A program made the translations under genes and the position numbers. A stretch of 64,000 nucleotides of DNA from Brevibacillus sp. DP1.3A (GTDB lineage: Bacteria > Bacillota > Bacilli > Brevibacillales > Brevibacillaceae). The stretch spans positions 2,143,501 through 2,207,500 of the forward strand of contig NZ_CP085876.1 in NCBI RefSeq assembly GCF_013284245.2. The letters run 5' to 3'. Under the pieces are notes generated by a model. The model was not told the origin of the DNA, did not search any database, and saw nothing but the letters and a program-made list of their open reading frames with translations. Shown piece after piece: positions 24,623-32,772 of the stretch (the first letter of the stretch is position 1; each line of letters opens with the position of its first letter).

Positions 24623-26875
24623 GTGTCAAGTAAAATGTTGGGGAAGTTAGAGACAGTCTTTTCCTACACGGCCCATTTTATCTTACAATCTTGGCCGGAA
24701 AAGCGCCCAGGCATCCTTTTCTTGACAGATTCCGGGGGCCGCGTAATCAACTTCATGGAAATGCAGGTTGGTCCATCTCGGAATTCTCAAGGGCTTACCC
24801 TGCAACACGATGTATCGATTGGCAAAGTCTTTGATTTTATTTTAGAGGCACTTTCCTCCAAAGAGATCGTAGTCAAAACGAGAAGTGAAACGAACAACGT
24901 GTGTGGAGCCTTTCCTTTGTGTGAAGAAGATGGAAGGGTTCGAGCTGTCATTGGCATGATAGCGCCCGAAGAACAGATCCATTTCGATTTGTCCTCCTAC
25001 ATGCGCGGGCTAGAGCCGTTGATTCGCATGGGATATGATGCTTATATTCAACACGTCACAAGCCAGATTGTCATGGATTTGACGCTGCATGATACGACCA
25101 AAGAGCTGCTGCAAAGCTTGACGGGTCAGATCAGTGATATTATCCAAAAAGGCTATTGTTCGGCCGTGAAGCTCGCGGACAATGCCACGTTGATTCCGCA
25201 GGAGAGCGTAACAACGCAAGAGGCCGAAGTCGGACAAACTCACATTGCCCAACTGGTTTCGAGATTCGGTACGACGCAAATCATGCCTTCCATTTTAGAT
25301 GACCACAGGCTTGTTGTCGTTCCTGTCTCCTTGAACCAAACGCCGCTCTACGCACTGTTTTTGCATCTGCCATCCGAAGAGACAGATTGCGTGTACGATG
25401 AACGGGATGTTGCTTTTTTGCAGGAAGTAGGCGCGAAGGCAAGCTGTGCGCTTTGGCGTTCGATCATGTCGGACGACCTGCGTCGTGAAGCGAGCAAAAA
25501 AGATTTGTTGTATCAGTTGATGTCAAAGATTCAGGCATCGATTGATGTGAATGATGTTTTGCATGAAATCGTGACGAGCATTCCCAGCCTTTATCCGTAC
25601 TTGTCGGCAGAGCTGTTCCTGACGGTTGAACCCAATGCAACCACCCCGGTCAAACAGCTTTCTTTTCAAGAAGTAGAGCCGTCTACCAGTACCAAGGCGT
25701 ATTTGGAAGGACGTCTCATTGCCGAAGAAGTGGGAGAAGGGGAGCAACAGGTGACGGTGATCGCAGCGCCACTCTTGGGCAAGCAGGGCATCTACGGAGT
25801 ATTGCAAGTGACGTCCGATCAGCGAATCACCTTGAATCAGCATGAAAAGGACTACATCTCGATCTTAGCAGATACTGCTGGCACTGCGTTTGAAAACGCA
25901 CAGCTCTATCAGCAATCGCGCAATTTGATTCGAGAATTGCGTTTGATTAATGAGATGGCACGCCAGTTGAACAGAAGTCTTGATTTAAAGGAAATTCTCG
26001 ATTTTGTTACGACGATGATGCGGGCTACCTTTGATGCTGAGTTTTGTGCCATCTTGCGAAAAACGCCGGGTGAGGATTGCTTCGATGTGCTTTCTTCCTC
26101 CATTCCAGCGTTCAATGGCATGGCTATCGATTCTACAGAAAAGCCATTTCAGCAAATCTTGCAAAACAAGCAGGCGTTGTTGTTGGCTCAACCAGGGGCA
26201 GGACCCCTTCCTTTTTCGCTCTTTTCGTGCTGTTCCTTCATGGGGGTTCCGCTCGTTGTTGAGGGTGAGATAAGTGGAGTCCTTTTAGTCGCAGATTCCC
26301 GTTATCATTTTTTTAGTTTTGACGACTACAAACTCCTCGAAATATTTGGACAACATGCGAGCTTGGCAATGACCAACGCCGTCCTGCATAATGAAATGGA
26401 ACGAATGGTCATTACGGATAATTTGACAGGTCTATACACGAGAAGACATTTGAATGAACGAGTAAGAGGATCATTACAAAAAGACAACTATGGCTCGTTG
26501 ATCTTGATCGATATTGATTATTTTAAAACCGTGAATGATACTTTTGGCCATCAGGTAGGGGACGAGGTACTGATTCAGGTCTCCAATCTGATTCGACATA
26601 GCATCCGAGACAGTGATATCGCGGCAAGATGGGGCGGAGAGGAACTCGCTGTTTATTTGCCACGTGTGGACAAAAACACTGCGCATTCCGTGGCAGAGCG
26701 CATACGGGAATGCGTCGAGCAGGAGACGTCTCCACAGGTCACGATCTCGTGTGGACTAGCGAAATGGAGCAGGGAGATGGATGTAAACCTGAGTGTAGAA
26801 GCGTTGTTCCATCAAGCAGACATTGCTTTGTATGAAGCCAAAAATTCAGGTAGAAATCAAGTTGTTCTCGCCTAG
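24623..26875 (+). CDS. dgcP: GAF-domain diguanylate cyclase (DgcP/YtrP type)
   Basis: A 750-residue signalling enzyme making cyclic di-GMP. The N-terminal 570 residues contain GAF-type modules (about 300-430 and 445-575). The C-terminal GGDEF domain (about 590-750) has an active-site variant RWGGEELAVY, a fully active type, and an upstream inhibitory-site RDSD five residues before it. B. subtilis YtrP/DgcP has the same architecture and lies near rpsD and yttP, so orthology is likely. GTG start behind AGAGGGAG. The ligand of the GAF domains is unknown. No membrane segment, so cytosolic. Confidence 0.9.
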   Translation: MSSKMLGKLETVFSYTAHFILQSWPEKRPGILFLTDSGGRVINFMEMQVGPSRNSQGLTLQHDVSIGKVFDFILEALSSKEIVVKTRSETNNVCGAFPLCEEDGRVRAVIGMIAPEEQIHFDLSSYMRGLEPLIRMGYDAYIQHVTSQIVMDLTLHDTTKELLQSLTGQISDIIQKGYCSAVKLADNATLIPQESVTTQEAEVGQTHIAQLVSRFGTTQIMPSILDDHRLVVVPVSLNQTPLYALFLHLPSEETDCVYDERDVAFLQEVGAKASCALWRSIMSDDLRREASKKDLLYQLMSKIQASIDVNDVLHEIVTSIPSLYPYLSAELFLTVEPNATTPVKQLSFQEVEPSTSTKAYLEGRLIAEEVGEGEQQVTVIAAPLLGKQGIYGVLQVTSDQRITLNQHEKDYISILADTAGTAFENAQLYQQSRNLIRELRLINEMARQLNRSLDLKEILDFVTTMMRATFDAEFCAILRKTPGEDCFDVLSSSIPAFNGMAIDSTEKPFQQILQNKQALLLAQPGAGPLPFSLFSCCSFMGVPLVVEGEISGVLLVADSRYHFFSFDDYKLLEIFGQHASLAMTNAVLHNEMERMVITDNLTGLYTRRHLNERVRGSLQKDNYGSLILIDIDYFKTVNDTFGHQVGDEVLIQVSNLIRHSIRDSDIAARWGGEELAVYLPRVDKNTAHSVAERIRECVEQETSPQVTISCGLAKWSREMDVNLSVEALFHQADIALYEAKNSGRNQVVLA

Positions 26876-26900
26876 AGCCAAAACAAAGGCTCTTTTCTCT
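26874..26900 (+). terminator. Weak terminator after dgcP
   Basis: AGAGCC/GGCTCT stem with eight-base loop and T-rich tail; the left arm touches the stop codon. Confidence 0.65.
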
Positions 26901-26941
26901 TTTCGGAAAAAAAGGCAAAAAACTTGAGAGGTAGATAAAAA

Positions 26942-27940
26942 ATGACAACGAACGATGACAAGCAAAGGATCGCGACGCAAGTAGCACCTGATATTTTTTG
27001 TCTGGAAATACCTACACCTTTTGATGTGGGGGCAGTAAACGTCTACTTACTCAAAGGGGAACGCTTGACGTTGGTTGATGTGGGTCCGTTGACCGACGAT
27101 GCGTGGGTGGCCTTAACAGAAGGCTTAGAATCGATTGGGGTAAGCGTGCAAGATATCGAGCAGGTCATACTGACGCATCATCATGTGGATCATTGCGGGC
27201 AGTTAGAAAAAGTACGGGAACAATCGGGAGCGAAGACGTTTGCCCATCCGCAGGCAACCCCTTATGTACAGCAGGATGAGCAGTTTATGACTTTTCATGA
27301 TCAGTTTTTCGAAGAGCTGTACATCCAGAGCGGTGTACCAGAAAAAATGATGGTCATTATCTCGAAATTTCACAAGCTGATGAAGAAGTTTTCTGCGCCA
27401 AGCCAGATTGACTTTCATCTGAAGCATGAGCAAAAGGTACCGTACTTGGAGGACTGGCAGGTACTGTATACGCCAGGACATAGCCAAAGCCATCTGTCGT
27501 TGTATCGGGCAAAGGATCAAGTCATGATTGGTGGAGACCATATTATCAAGCGAATTTCATCCAATGCCTTCATTGAACCACCCCGGAATCGTTCGAGTTC
27601 AAGACCACTGACCTTAATTCAATACCGCACAGCGTTGCAAATGTGTGCGGACATAGAGATCGAACAAGTCCTCAGTGGACACGGTCAACCGGTTTACAAC
27701 CATCGAGAGCTCATACTCGCTCGTCTGCAAAAGAACTGGGAGAGGACAGGTACGCTCCGAAGGCTTCTTGCAGATGGAGAAAAGACAGCTTTTGAACTGA
27801 ATGCTCTCTTATTTCCAGGTTTGTACAAAAAAGAATTGCCATTGACGCTATCCGAAACGTTGGGGCACATTGATTTGTTGATGATTCTTCATCAGATTGA
27901 AGTGAGAGAGCAAGATCGCATCTTGTATTACCACCTGTAA
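26942..27940 (+). CDS. MBL-fold metallo-hydrolase
   Basis: A 332-residue metallo-beta-lactamase-fold hydrolase. The metal motif is LTHHHVDHCGQ (about 76-86), the next His is in TPGHSQSHLSLY (about 178-189), the bridging Asp in GGDHIIKR and the last His in LSGHGQPV. A C-terminal helical domain (about 240-332) resembles the winged segment of LACTB2/RNase-like hydrolases. Substrate not predictable. AGAGGTAG precedes the ATG. Not overlapping the neighbours. Confidence 0.88.
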   Translation: MTTNDDKQRIATQVAPDIFCLEIPTPFDVGAVNVYLLKGERLTLVDVGPLTDDAWVALTEGLESIGVSVQDIEQVILTHHHVDHCGQLEKVREQSGAKTFAHPQATPYVQQDEQFMTFHDQFFEELYIQSGVPEKMMVIISKFHKLMKKFSAPSQIDFHLKHEQKVPYLEDWQVLYTPGHSQSHLSLYRAKDQVMIGGDHIIKRISSNAFIEPPRNRSSSRPLTLIQYRTALQMCADIEIEQVLSGHGQPVYNHRELILARLQKNWERTGTLRRLLADGEKTAFELNALLFPGLYKKELPLTLSETLGHIDLLMILHQIEVREQDRILYYHL

Positions 27941-28012
27941 AACCTGATCGTACAAGAGAGGCTTGTAAGTAGAATAAGCCTATTCCTCCCCGGAAACGCT
28001 AAAAGGGACTAT

Positions 28013-28046
28013 TACCCTGGGACCCACATGAGGCTGACCCAGGGTA
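28013..28046 (+). repeat. Inverted repeat in the leader of the lipoprotein gene
   Basis: TACCCTGGG (28013-28021) and CCCAGGGTA (28038-28046) pair perfectly around a 16-base loop. The TACCC half could also pair with GGGTA of the downstream ribosome site, suggesting an operator or a translation switch. No T run follows, so it is not a standard terminator. Confidence 0.5.
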
Positions 28047-28066
28047 GCCGAGGGAGGGTAGCATCT

Positions 28067-28975
28067 ATGCAGAAGTATTTGCCCATTTACGTGATGGCTC
28101 TTGTGTGTACAGTTGTTGTAGGTGGCTGTAATCAAATGAGTGTGAAGCAGGATGCGAATACAACGTTTGAGCAGGTACGTGACAAGTTCGATGCGCAGAA
28201 AGCGTATGCGTTCTACGGGCAAACCAAGCTGTTGACAGCGAATAGTGCCAATGCGAACATGGTTAACTTTTCGGGCAGAAAAGACGGAGAGGCTGTGTAC
28301 ATGAACGTGAAGCTCTCTGTCCCAGAAGAAAACAGAGTGGACAACTTATCCTTGCTCAGCCAAGGGGACAAGCTGTATACCAAGCATGATCAAAACGAAA
28401 GCTGGAAACATGTCGCAGGGGATAGTTCGGCCCTGCATCAAGAAATGAACAACTGGAATCCCATCGCTTCCTTTCAGCAAATCGACAACATGAAAAGAAA
28501 CGTTCGGATGCTGCCTGATGAAAATCCAAAAGACGATTTTGAGGCGTTCGGAGTCGTATTGGATTCTGCCAAACTAAAGAGCTGGCTTGTTACCCAAATG
28601 CAAGAGCAAACAAAGTCGGGAGCAAAAGTCCAATCGATAGAAGGGCGAGCGAAACCCTACATACCGAAGCTAAAGATAGCAATGTCACTCTCGGAAGGCA
28701 ATTGGAGAGGGACGTCTGCACATCATTCTGGATCCACGATTCAGTCTAAGAAAAAGGTGGACGTAAACGAGCTCGTGAACCAGATGGAAGTGGAAGCAGA
28801 GTACACGATTCACTACAACAAAAAAACGATGCTCCCCACCAACATGACGATGTCCATTCGATCTGCGTACGATTTGAACGATCAGCGTGTAAAAGAGCAT
28901 ACGCAAGTAGAAACGTATTTGCAGCAATACGGAACAGTAGCCCCTATCACAGCTCCAGAGGAAAAAAGCAAATAG
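28067..28975 (+). CDS. Lipoprotein of unknown function (LppX/DUF6612-like)
   Basis: A 302-residue membrane-anchored lipoprotein. Hydrophobic signal with lipobox VVGGC, lipidated Cys about residue 21. The mature part contains a beta-rich pattern (FSGRKDGEAVYMNVKLSV, AEYTIHYNKKTMLPTNMTMSI) of the kind seen in Bacillus lipoproteins with LolA/LppX folds. Start chosen at 28067, behind GAGGGAGGG; an in-frame ATG at 28028 lies inside the inverted repeat. It sits outside the membrane, possibly binding lipid or wall material. Followed by its own terminator. Confidence 0.82.
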   Translation: MQKYLPIYVMALVCTVVVGGCNQMSVKQDANTTFEQVRDKFDAQKAYAFYGQTKLLTANSANANMVNFSGRKDGEAVYMNVKLSVPEENRVDNLSLLSQGDKLYTKHDQNESWKHVAGDSSALHQEMNNWNPIASFQQIDNMKRNVRMLPDENPKDDFEAFGVVLDSAKLKSWLVTQMQEQTKSGAKVQSIEGRAKPYIPKLKIAMSLSEGNWRGTSAHHSGSTIQSKKKVDVNELVNQMEVEAEYTIHYNKKTMLPTNMTMSIRSAYDLNDQRVKEHTQVETYLQQYGTVAPITAPEEKSK

Positions 28976-28994
28976 GGAGTAAGAGTAAACAAGT

Positions 28995-29037
28995 GAGACG
29001 TTCCTCTTGCAAAAAAGACAGGAGCGTCTTTTTTTTG
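28995..29037 (+). terminator. Terminator of the lipoprotein gene
   Basis: GAGACG-TTCCT pairs with AGGA-GCGTCT, then eight T. Confidence 0.85.
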
Positions 29038-29230
29038 TCAGGGAAAATTAAAAATTGAAGTAACGTGCTCGATGCCTTTTACGTACTTCTTATGTGGAAG
29101 AAAATCTATGCGATAGCGGTTTTTTTCAATGGAATCAGCATTTCTAGAAGGAATATTGGAAAACATTGTCGAACATACAACATGACTATCTTTTTTCGTC
29201 GAATAATCTGTACAATGGGAAAGATGCCTG

Positions 29231-29833
29231 ATGGATCAGACGAAAATGCGTATTTTATCCGCAGCAGCGAAGCTTTTTGATGTTCATGGCTACAAAGGGA
29301 CCTCCGTAAGACAAATTGCCTCTGTTGCTCAAGTAAATTCCGCGCTGATTTCCTATCACTTTGAAGGGAAGCAAGGAGTCCTGGAGACGTTGATTGCTTC
29401 TTACTTTGAGACGTTGTTTCGCCTTTTGGAAGAACTGGAAAACGAACAGGAAAACATCCCTGCCTATCAACGATTGGAACAAGTTGTGCAGCTGTATTTG
29501 CAATTTCAATGTGAGCATGCGCCTATCACGCGTTTGATTCATCGTGAGCTGAGCGTAGAATCCATGCTTGCACGTGAAGTGATGACGCTATACATGAGCC
29601 GATGGAAGCACGGGCTTTCGCGTGTGATCGAGGGCGGCGTCGTCGCGGGTGAGTTTTTGCCCGTCTCTATTGATCGTACAGTACTGGCTATGACGAGCCA
29701 GATGATATATCCATTTTTGCAACCACAAATGGTTCGCCAGGTCTATGATCTCGAGCCATCTTCCGAGGAGTTCGTCCAATGGCTGCAAACCTCGATTATG
29801 TGCTATCTGCGAGGTTCTTTGCTGCCCGCTTAG
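29231..29833 (+). CDS. yttP: TetR-family transcriptional regulator (YttP type)
   Basis: A 200-residue TetR repressor. The N-terminal HTH (about 5-50) reads MRILSAAAKLFDVHGYKGTSVRQIASVAQVNSALISYHFEGK, with the recognition helix around residues 33-44. The helical ligand domain follows. In B. subtilis yttP sits beside ezrA; the next gene here is an EzrA-like protein, supporting orthology. The ribosome site GGGAAAG is weak. The 255-bp region before it has an A+T-rich stretch with TACAAT at 29211-29216 as a possible -10 and no other gene. Confidence 0.88.
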   Translation: MDQTKMRILSAAAKLFDVHGYKGTSVRQIASVAQVNSALISYHFEGKQGVLETLIASYFETLFRLLEELENEQENIPAYQRLEQVVQLYLQFQCEHAPITRLIHRELSVESMLAREVMTLYMSRWKHGLSRVIEGGVVAGEFLPVSIDRTVLAMTSQMIYPFLQPQMVRQVYDLEPSSEEFVQWLQTSIMCYLRGSLLPA

Positions 29834-29880
29834 GCGTGGCCTCTCCCAATGAATGATTCTAGTAAGGGGATGTATGACAA

Positions 29881-32328
29881 GTGAAACGAAAACTATTCAT
29901 GCTCTGTTTGGCAGGCATGTTGTTATATACGAATCCGGCTTATGCGACGCCGTTTCCAGATAAAAAAGACGAAGTTGTTCAGGACGCTGACAACTATTTG
30001 AAAAAAGAAGATAGGACGACCTTTGCAAATTCATTGAACGGCATACCGGGCAGCTACAAAGTCGTGATCGTGGAAAGCACTGCACCGGAAGCAGAATCTC
30101 CGGATATCTACGCGCAAAAACTGTTCGACAATTACAATTTAGCCGACGATGCACTCATGATCGTACTCGACATGAACACCGAGCAGTTGGGGATTTATGC
30201 TGGTCCTAATTTGCAGGCAAAAGGTGCCACGATGGCATTGCTGCATGACAAGATCGCGTCTTTCTATGAACCATTCCGTACACAAAAGCAGTATTTGACC
30301 GGGATTCAAACGTTAATTGCGGAAGTAAACCAAGAGCTTAGCCGCATTGAAAGCAAGCAAGCAACAGCAAAACCGGGTACGACCGACGCTAGTAAAGCAG
30401 AAGAGAGCGAAAGCAGTATCGCACTCGGAGGCATTCCATGGTGGATCTATCTGGTTGGGGCGGTATTTGCTGGACTATCGATCGGCTTGATTTACGCGAT
30501 GATCAGGCGTCGTGCTATTTTTGCTCAAGTAGACGATGTAGAGGATTGGAAGGAAGAGCTTGTTGAGAAGATCAATGTCATCGAGGTGGAAAAACCGCTT
30601 CGCCGTTCCAGCGGCATGACAGAAGTACGTTACCACCACTTGGCTGATAAAAAAGAAAATCTGTTGCGCATTCGCATCCCTGATGTGGAAATGATGATCC
30701 TCGATGCCGAAGAGGCTTGCGATCGCTTCCGTTTTACGGTGGCACTTGGCATGCTGAATGAGGCGAGAGAGGCCATTTCAAAAATTGAGGAAGAGCTGAA
30801 TGAGCTAAAAACAGACACTTCCAAAGTGGCAGTTACCAAGCAAGAAAACAAGGTTGTTGTTCCTGAGATTGGAAAGCAAGTGGAGCAGATGGAACGACGT
30901 TTGTCCGATTTGCGTCTGGAGTACGGATTGTCTTTCCATGAGCTGAAAGCATCGCTCGATGAAGTAGACACGATGCGAAAACTCGTGAAAACTGCGCGGG
31001 CGGCAGGGGACGACATTGCGGCGTATGAAACCACACAAAAAGCTCAGGAAGTACTGGAGCAGGTGGGACAAGCGATGGAGCTCATTCCGAAGCTTGTGCA
31101 ACGCGTGAAAAAAGAAATGCCAGAAGAATTCAAGCATCTGGAAGATGGAATTGAGCAGGCCGTTCGTGACGGCTTTGATTTAAAACAGGATTCCTTGGAC
31201 AATGCCCTCTTGCAGGCGAAGCAATTGGTCATGTCCGCGAAAAGCGCTTTGGAAGAGGGCAGCCTGGAAATGGTGTTGACCCATGTCAAAGCGTTCGAAG
31301 TGCTCCTTGATGCGACGTATCAAGCGATAGAAGATGGCGTTCTTGCTCGTGATGAAGTAGCAGCGACGGTATATGCAGAAGCGGAACCGCAAGCAGAAGT
31401 GAATCAAGGCAAAGATGAAACAGAATTTGTGCAGGTAGAAAAGAGAGCAGAAGTAGGAGAGGTGGAACAGGATGATTCGCTACAGCAGGTAGCTGTGACA
31501 TCCGCGCCTGTGGAGCGGGAGATTCGTATACCTGAGCCGACTCCAGCTAGCGAGACCGAGCATTCTACCAGCGAAGTAGAGCCTGAAAAGCCGACTCCTC
31601 TCCAGCAGGCGAAAGAGGAAGAAGAGCGAACGGTGCGAGGAAAATCCTCAGAGCTAAGTGAAGCTGAACGTTCCGTTTTGTTGCAAGCGATTCCTAAGCT
31701 TTTCAATAAAAAAGCACAAAAGCCTGCTCCTGCAGTCAAAGCTGAGGAGCCTGCTTACGAAGAAGAAGAGTATGAACTGGTCATGCCGAAGAATCAGCCT
31801 GAACAGGAAGAGATGATTCCGGAAGAAGAAGAGCAAACGTATTTGGTCATCGAAACGGAAGACGATGCGCTGGATGAATTGGAGCGAATTTCTAACACAT
31901 TAGTCCGCGTCCGTCAGCAAATCAAGCGCAGCTACTTGCCGGGGATACCGGATCAATTGAAATACATGTTTGAAGAAGTCGTGCAAACGTTGGGCCGCGT
32001 GCAAACGATCATGGAGCAGTACCGCTATGATCTGGAAGAGGTGGCTATGCTGGTTCAGGACGCGAGTGATTTGGTCGGCGAAACAGAGCGGATGGCAGAA
32101 CGCATTGTCACAACTTGTCAGATGGCAGAGGGTGCCATTCAGTATACAAACCGTTATCGCCGCCAAAATCGCCAGGTTAATGAGTTGTTGACGAAGGCAG
32201 AGATATCATTTCGCCAACTGGCTTTCGCAGAAGCCTATCAACTTGCCGAGGAGGCCCGTCTGGTAATCGAAGGCGCACCAGCCGAAGAGGACAACCGTTG
32301 GCTTCTCCGCCGTAAGAAAAAAGGGTGA
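29881..32328 (+). CDS. EzrA-like septation regulator with N-terminal extracytoplasmic TPM domain (815 aa)
   Basis: The N terminus is a signal peptide (1-22) followed by a TPM/Psb32-type domain (about 25-155; DDALMIVLDMNTEQLGIYAG is typical). One membrane helix (186-208, IPWWIYLVGAVFAGL) leads to a 600-residue cytoplasmic helical region. That region's start (VEKINVIEVEKPL; DAEEACDRFRFTVALGMLNEAREAISKIEEEL) resembles EzrA spectrin-like repeats. A low-complexity Glu/Pro-rich linker (about 500-650) separates a final helical module (about 660-800). EzrA inhibits FtsZ ring formation and normally has only a short N-terminal anchor (about 560 aa). The location after yttP matches ezrA in B. subtilis, so this is likely the functional counterpart with an added surface domain. 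GTG start behind AAGGGG. Confidence 0.75.
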   Translation: MKRKLFMLCLAGMLLYTNPAYATPFPDKKDEVVQDADNYLKKEDRTTFANSLNGIPGSYKVVIVESTAPEAESPDIYAQKLFDNYNLADDALMIVLDMNTEQLGIYAGPNLQAKGATMALLHDKIASFYEPFRTQKQYLTGIQTLIAEVNQELSRIESKQATAKPGTTDASKAEESESSIALGGIPWWIYLVGAVFAGLSIGLIYAMIRRRAIFAQVDDVEDWKEELVEKINVIEVEKPLRRSSGMTEVRYHHLADKKENLLRIRIPDVEMMILDAEEACDRFRFTVALGMLNEAREAISKIEEELNELKTDTSKVAVTKQENKVVVPEIGKQVEQMERRLSDLRLEYGLSFHELKASLDEVDTMRKLVKTARAAGDDIAAYETTQKAQEVLEQVGQAMELIPKLVQRVKKEMPEEFKHLEDGIEQAVRDGFDLKQDSLDNALLQAKQLVMSAKSALEEGSLEMVLTHVKAFEVLLDATYQAIEDGVLARDEVAATVYAEAEPQAEVNQGKDETEFVQVEKRAEVGEVEQDDSLQQVAVTSAPVEREIRIPEPTPASETEHSTSEVEPEKPTPLQQAKEEEERTVRGKSSELSEAERSVLLQAIPKLFNKKAQKPAPAVKAEEPAYEEEEYELVMPKNQPEQEEMIPEEEEQTYLVIETEDDALDELERISNTLVRVRQQIKRSYLPGIPDQLKYMFEEVVQTLGRVQTIMEQYRYDLEEVAMLVQDASDLVGETERMAERIVTTCQMAEGAIQYTNRYRRQNRQVNELLTKAEISFRQLAFAEAYQLAEEARLVIEGAPAEEDNRWLLRRKKKG

Positions 32329-32333
32329 GTCCG

Positions 32334-32534
32334 ATGATAGTCTTTCCTCTCTTCTTACTGGCAGCTGGCATTCTCGTCATGGTACAGCCGCGGACAAAAC
32401 GTTGGCAATCGCGAATGAACGCCTATTTTCAAGGAGACGAAAAGCGCGTCAAGCAGCGTGCCAACACGTTTTTTCTGTTGGGCTTAGCCTTTTTGTTCGC
32501 TGGATTTGCGTATTTGTTCCGCCTTGTCGGATAA
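32334..32534 (+). CDS. Small two-helix membrane protein (66 aa)
   Basis: A 66-residue protein with two hydrophobic helices (about 2-18 and 45-64) around a basic cytoplasmic loop (RTKRWQSRMNAYFQGDEKRVKQR). Start at 32334, six bases behind AAGGGTGAG, which overlaps the stop of the EzrA-like gene; the frame can open earlier at a GTG (32325). Certainly co-transcribed with the EzrA-like gene. No family recognised; perhaps a partner in septum assembly. Confidence 0.75.
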   Translation: MIVFPLFLLAAGILVMVQPRTKRWQSRMNAYFQGDEKRVKQRANTFFLLGLAFLFAGFAYLFRLVG

Positions 32535-32550
32535 ACCAATAACAAATAGT

Positions 32551-32604
32551 AAAGCACCTGCTAGGAAAAGATGGACGTGCCATCTTTAGTAGCAGGTGCT
32601 TTTT
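32551..32604 (+). terminator. Terminator after the EzrA-like operon
   Basis: AAAGCACCTGCT pairs with AGCAGGTGCTTT; inner AAGATGG/CCATCTT extends the stem. Confidence 0.9.
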
Positions 32605-32610
32605 GTTGGG

Positions 32611-32646
32611 CAAAAAAAAGAAGCATCGCTCACGCAGGCGATGCCC
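32611..32646 (-). terminator. Terminator of the HI0933-type flavoprotein gene
   Basis: GCATCGC/GCGATGC stem, with a long T run on the minus strand. It faces the preceding plus-strand terminator. Confidence 0.75.
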
Positions 32647-32682
32647 CATCTAGGAAGATAAAGGGAGTAAGGTCTGTTAAAC

Positions 32683-32716
32683 CAGCACATTACAACTAGG
32701 GGGGAGTAATGTGCTG
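32683..32716. repeat. 11-bp inverted repeat with 12-base loop
   Basis: CAGCACATTAC (32683-32693) and GTAATGTGCTG (32706-32716) form a perfect stem. No T run follows on either strand. Confidence 0.6.
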
Positions 32717-32718
32717 AT

Positions 32719-32740
32719 TTCTCTTTTCATGAAAAGAGAA
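32719..32740. repeat. 22-bp perfect palindrome
   Basis: The 22 bases are fully self-complementary (halves TTCTCTTTTCA and TGAAAAGAGAA), two bases after the preceding inverted repeat, between convergent genes. Could be an operator for an unknown dimeric protein or a cruciform. The minus-strand gene ends 33 bp away. Confidence 0.6.
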
Positions 32741-32772
32741 CCTGATTCATAGTTTCCCCAATCCCTCTTGAT

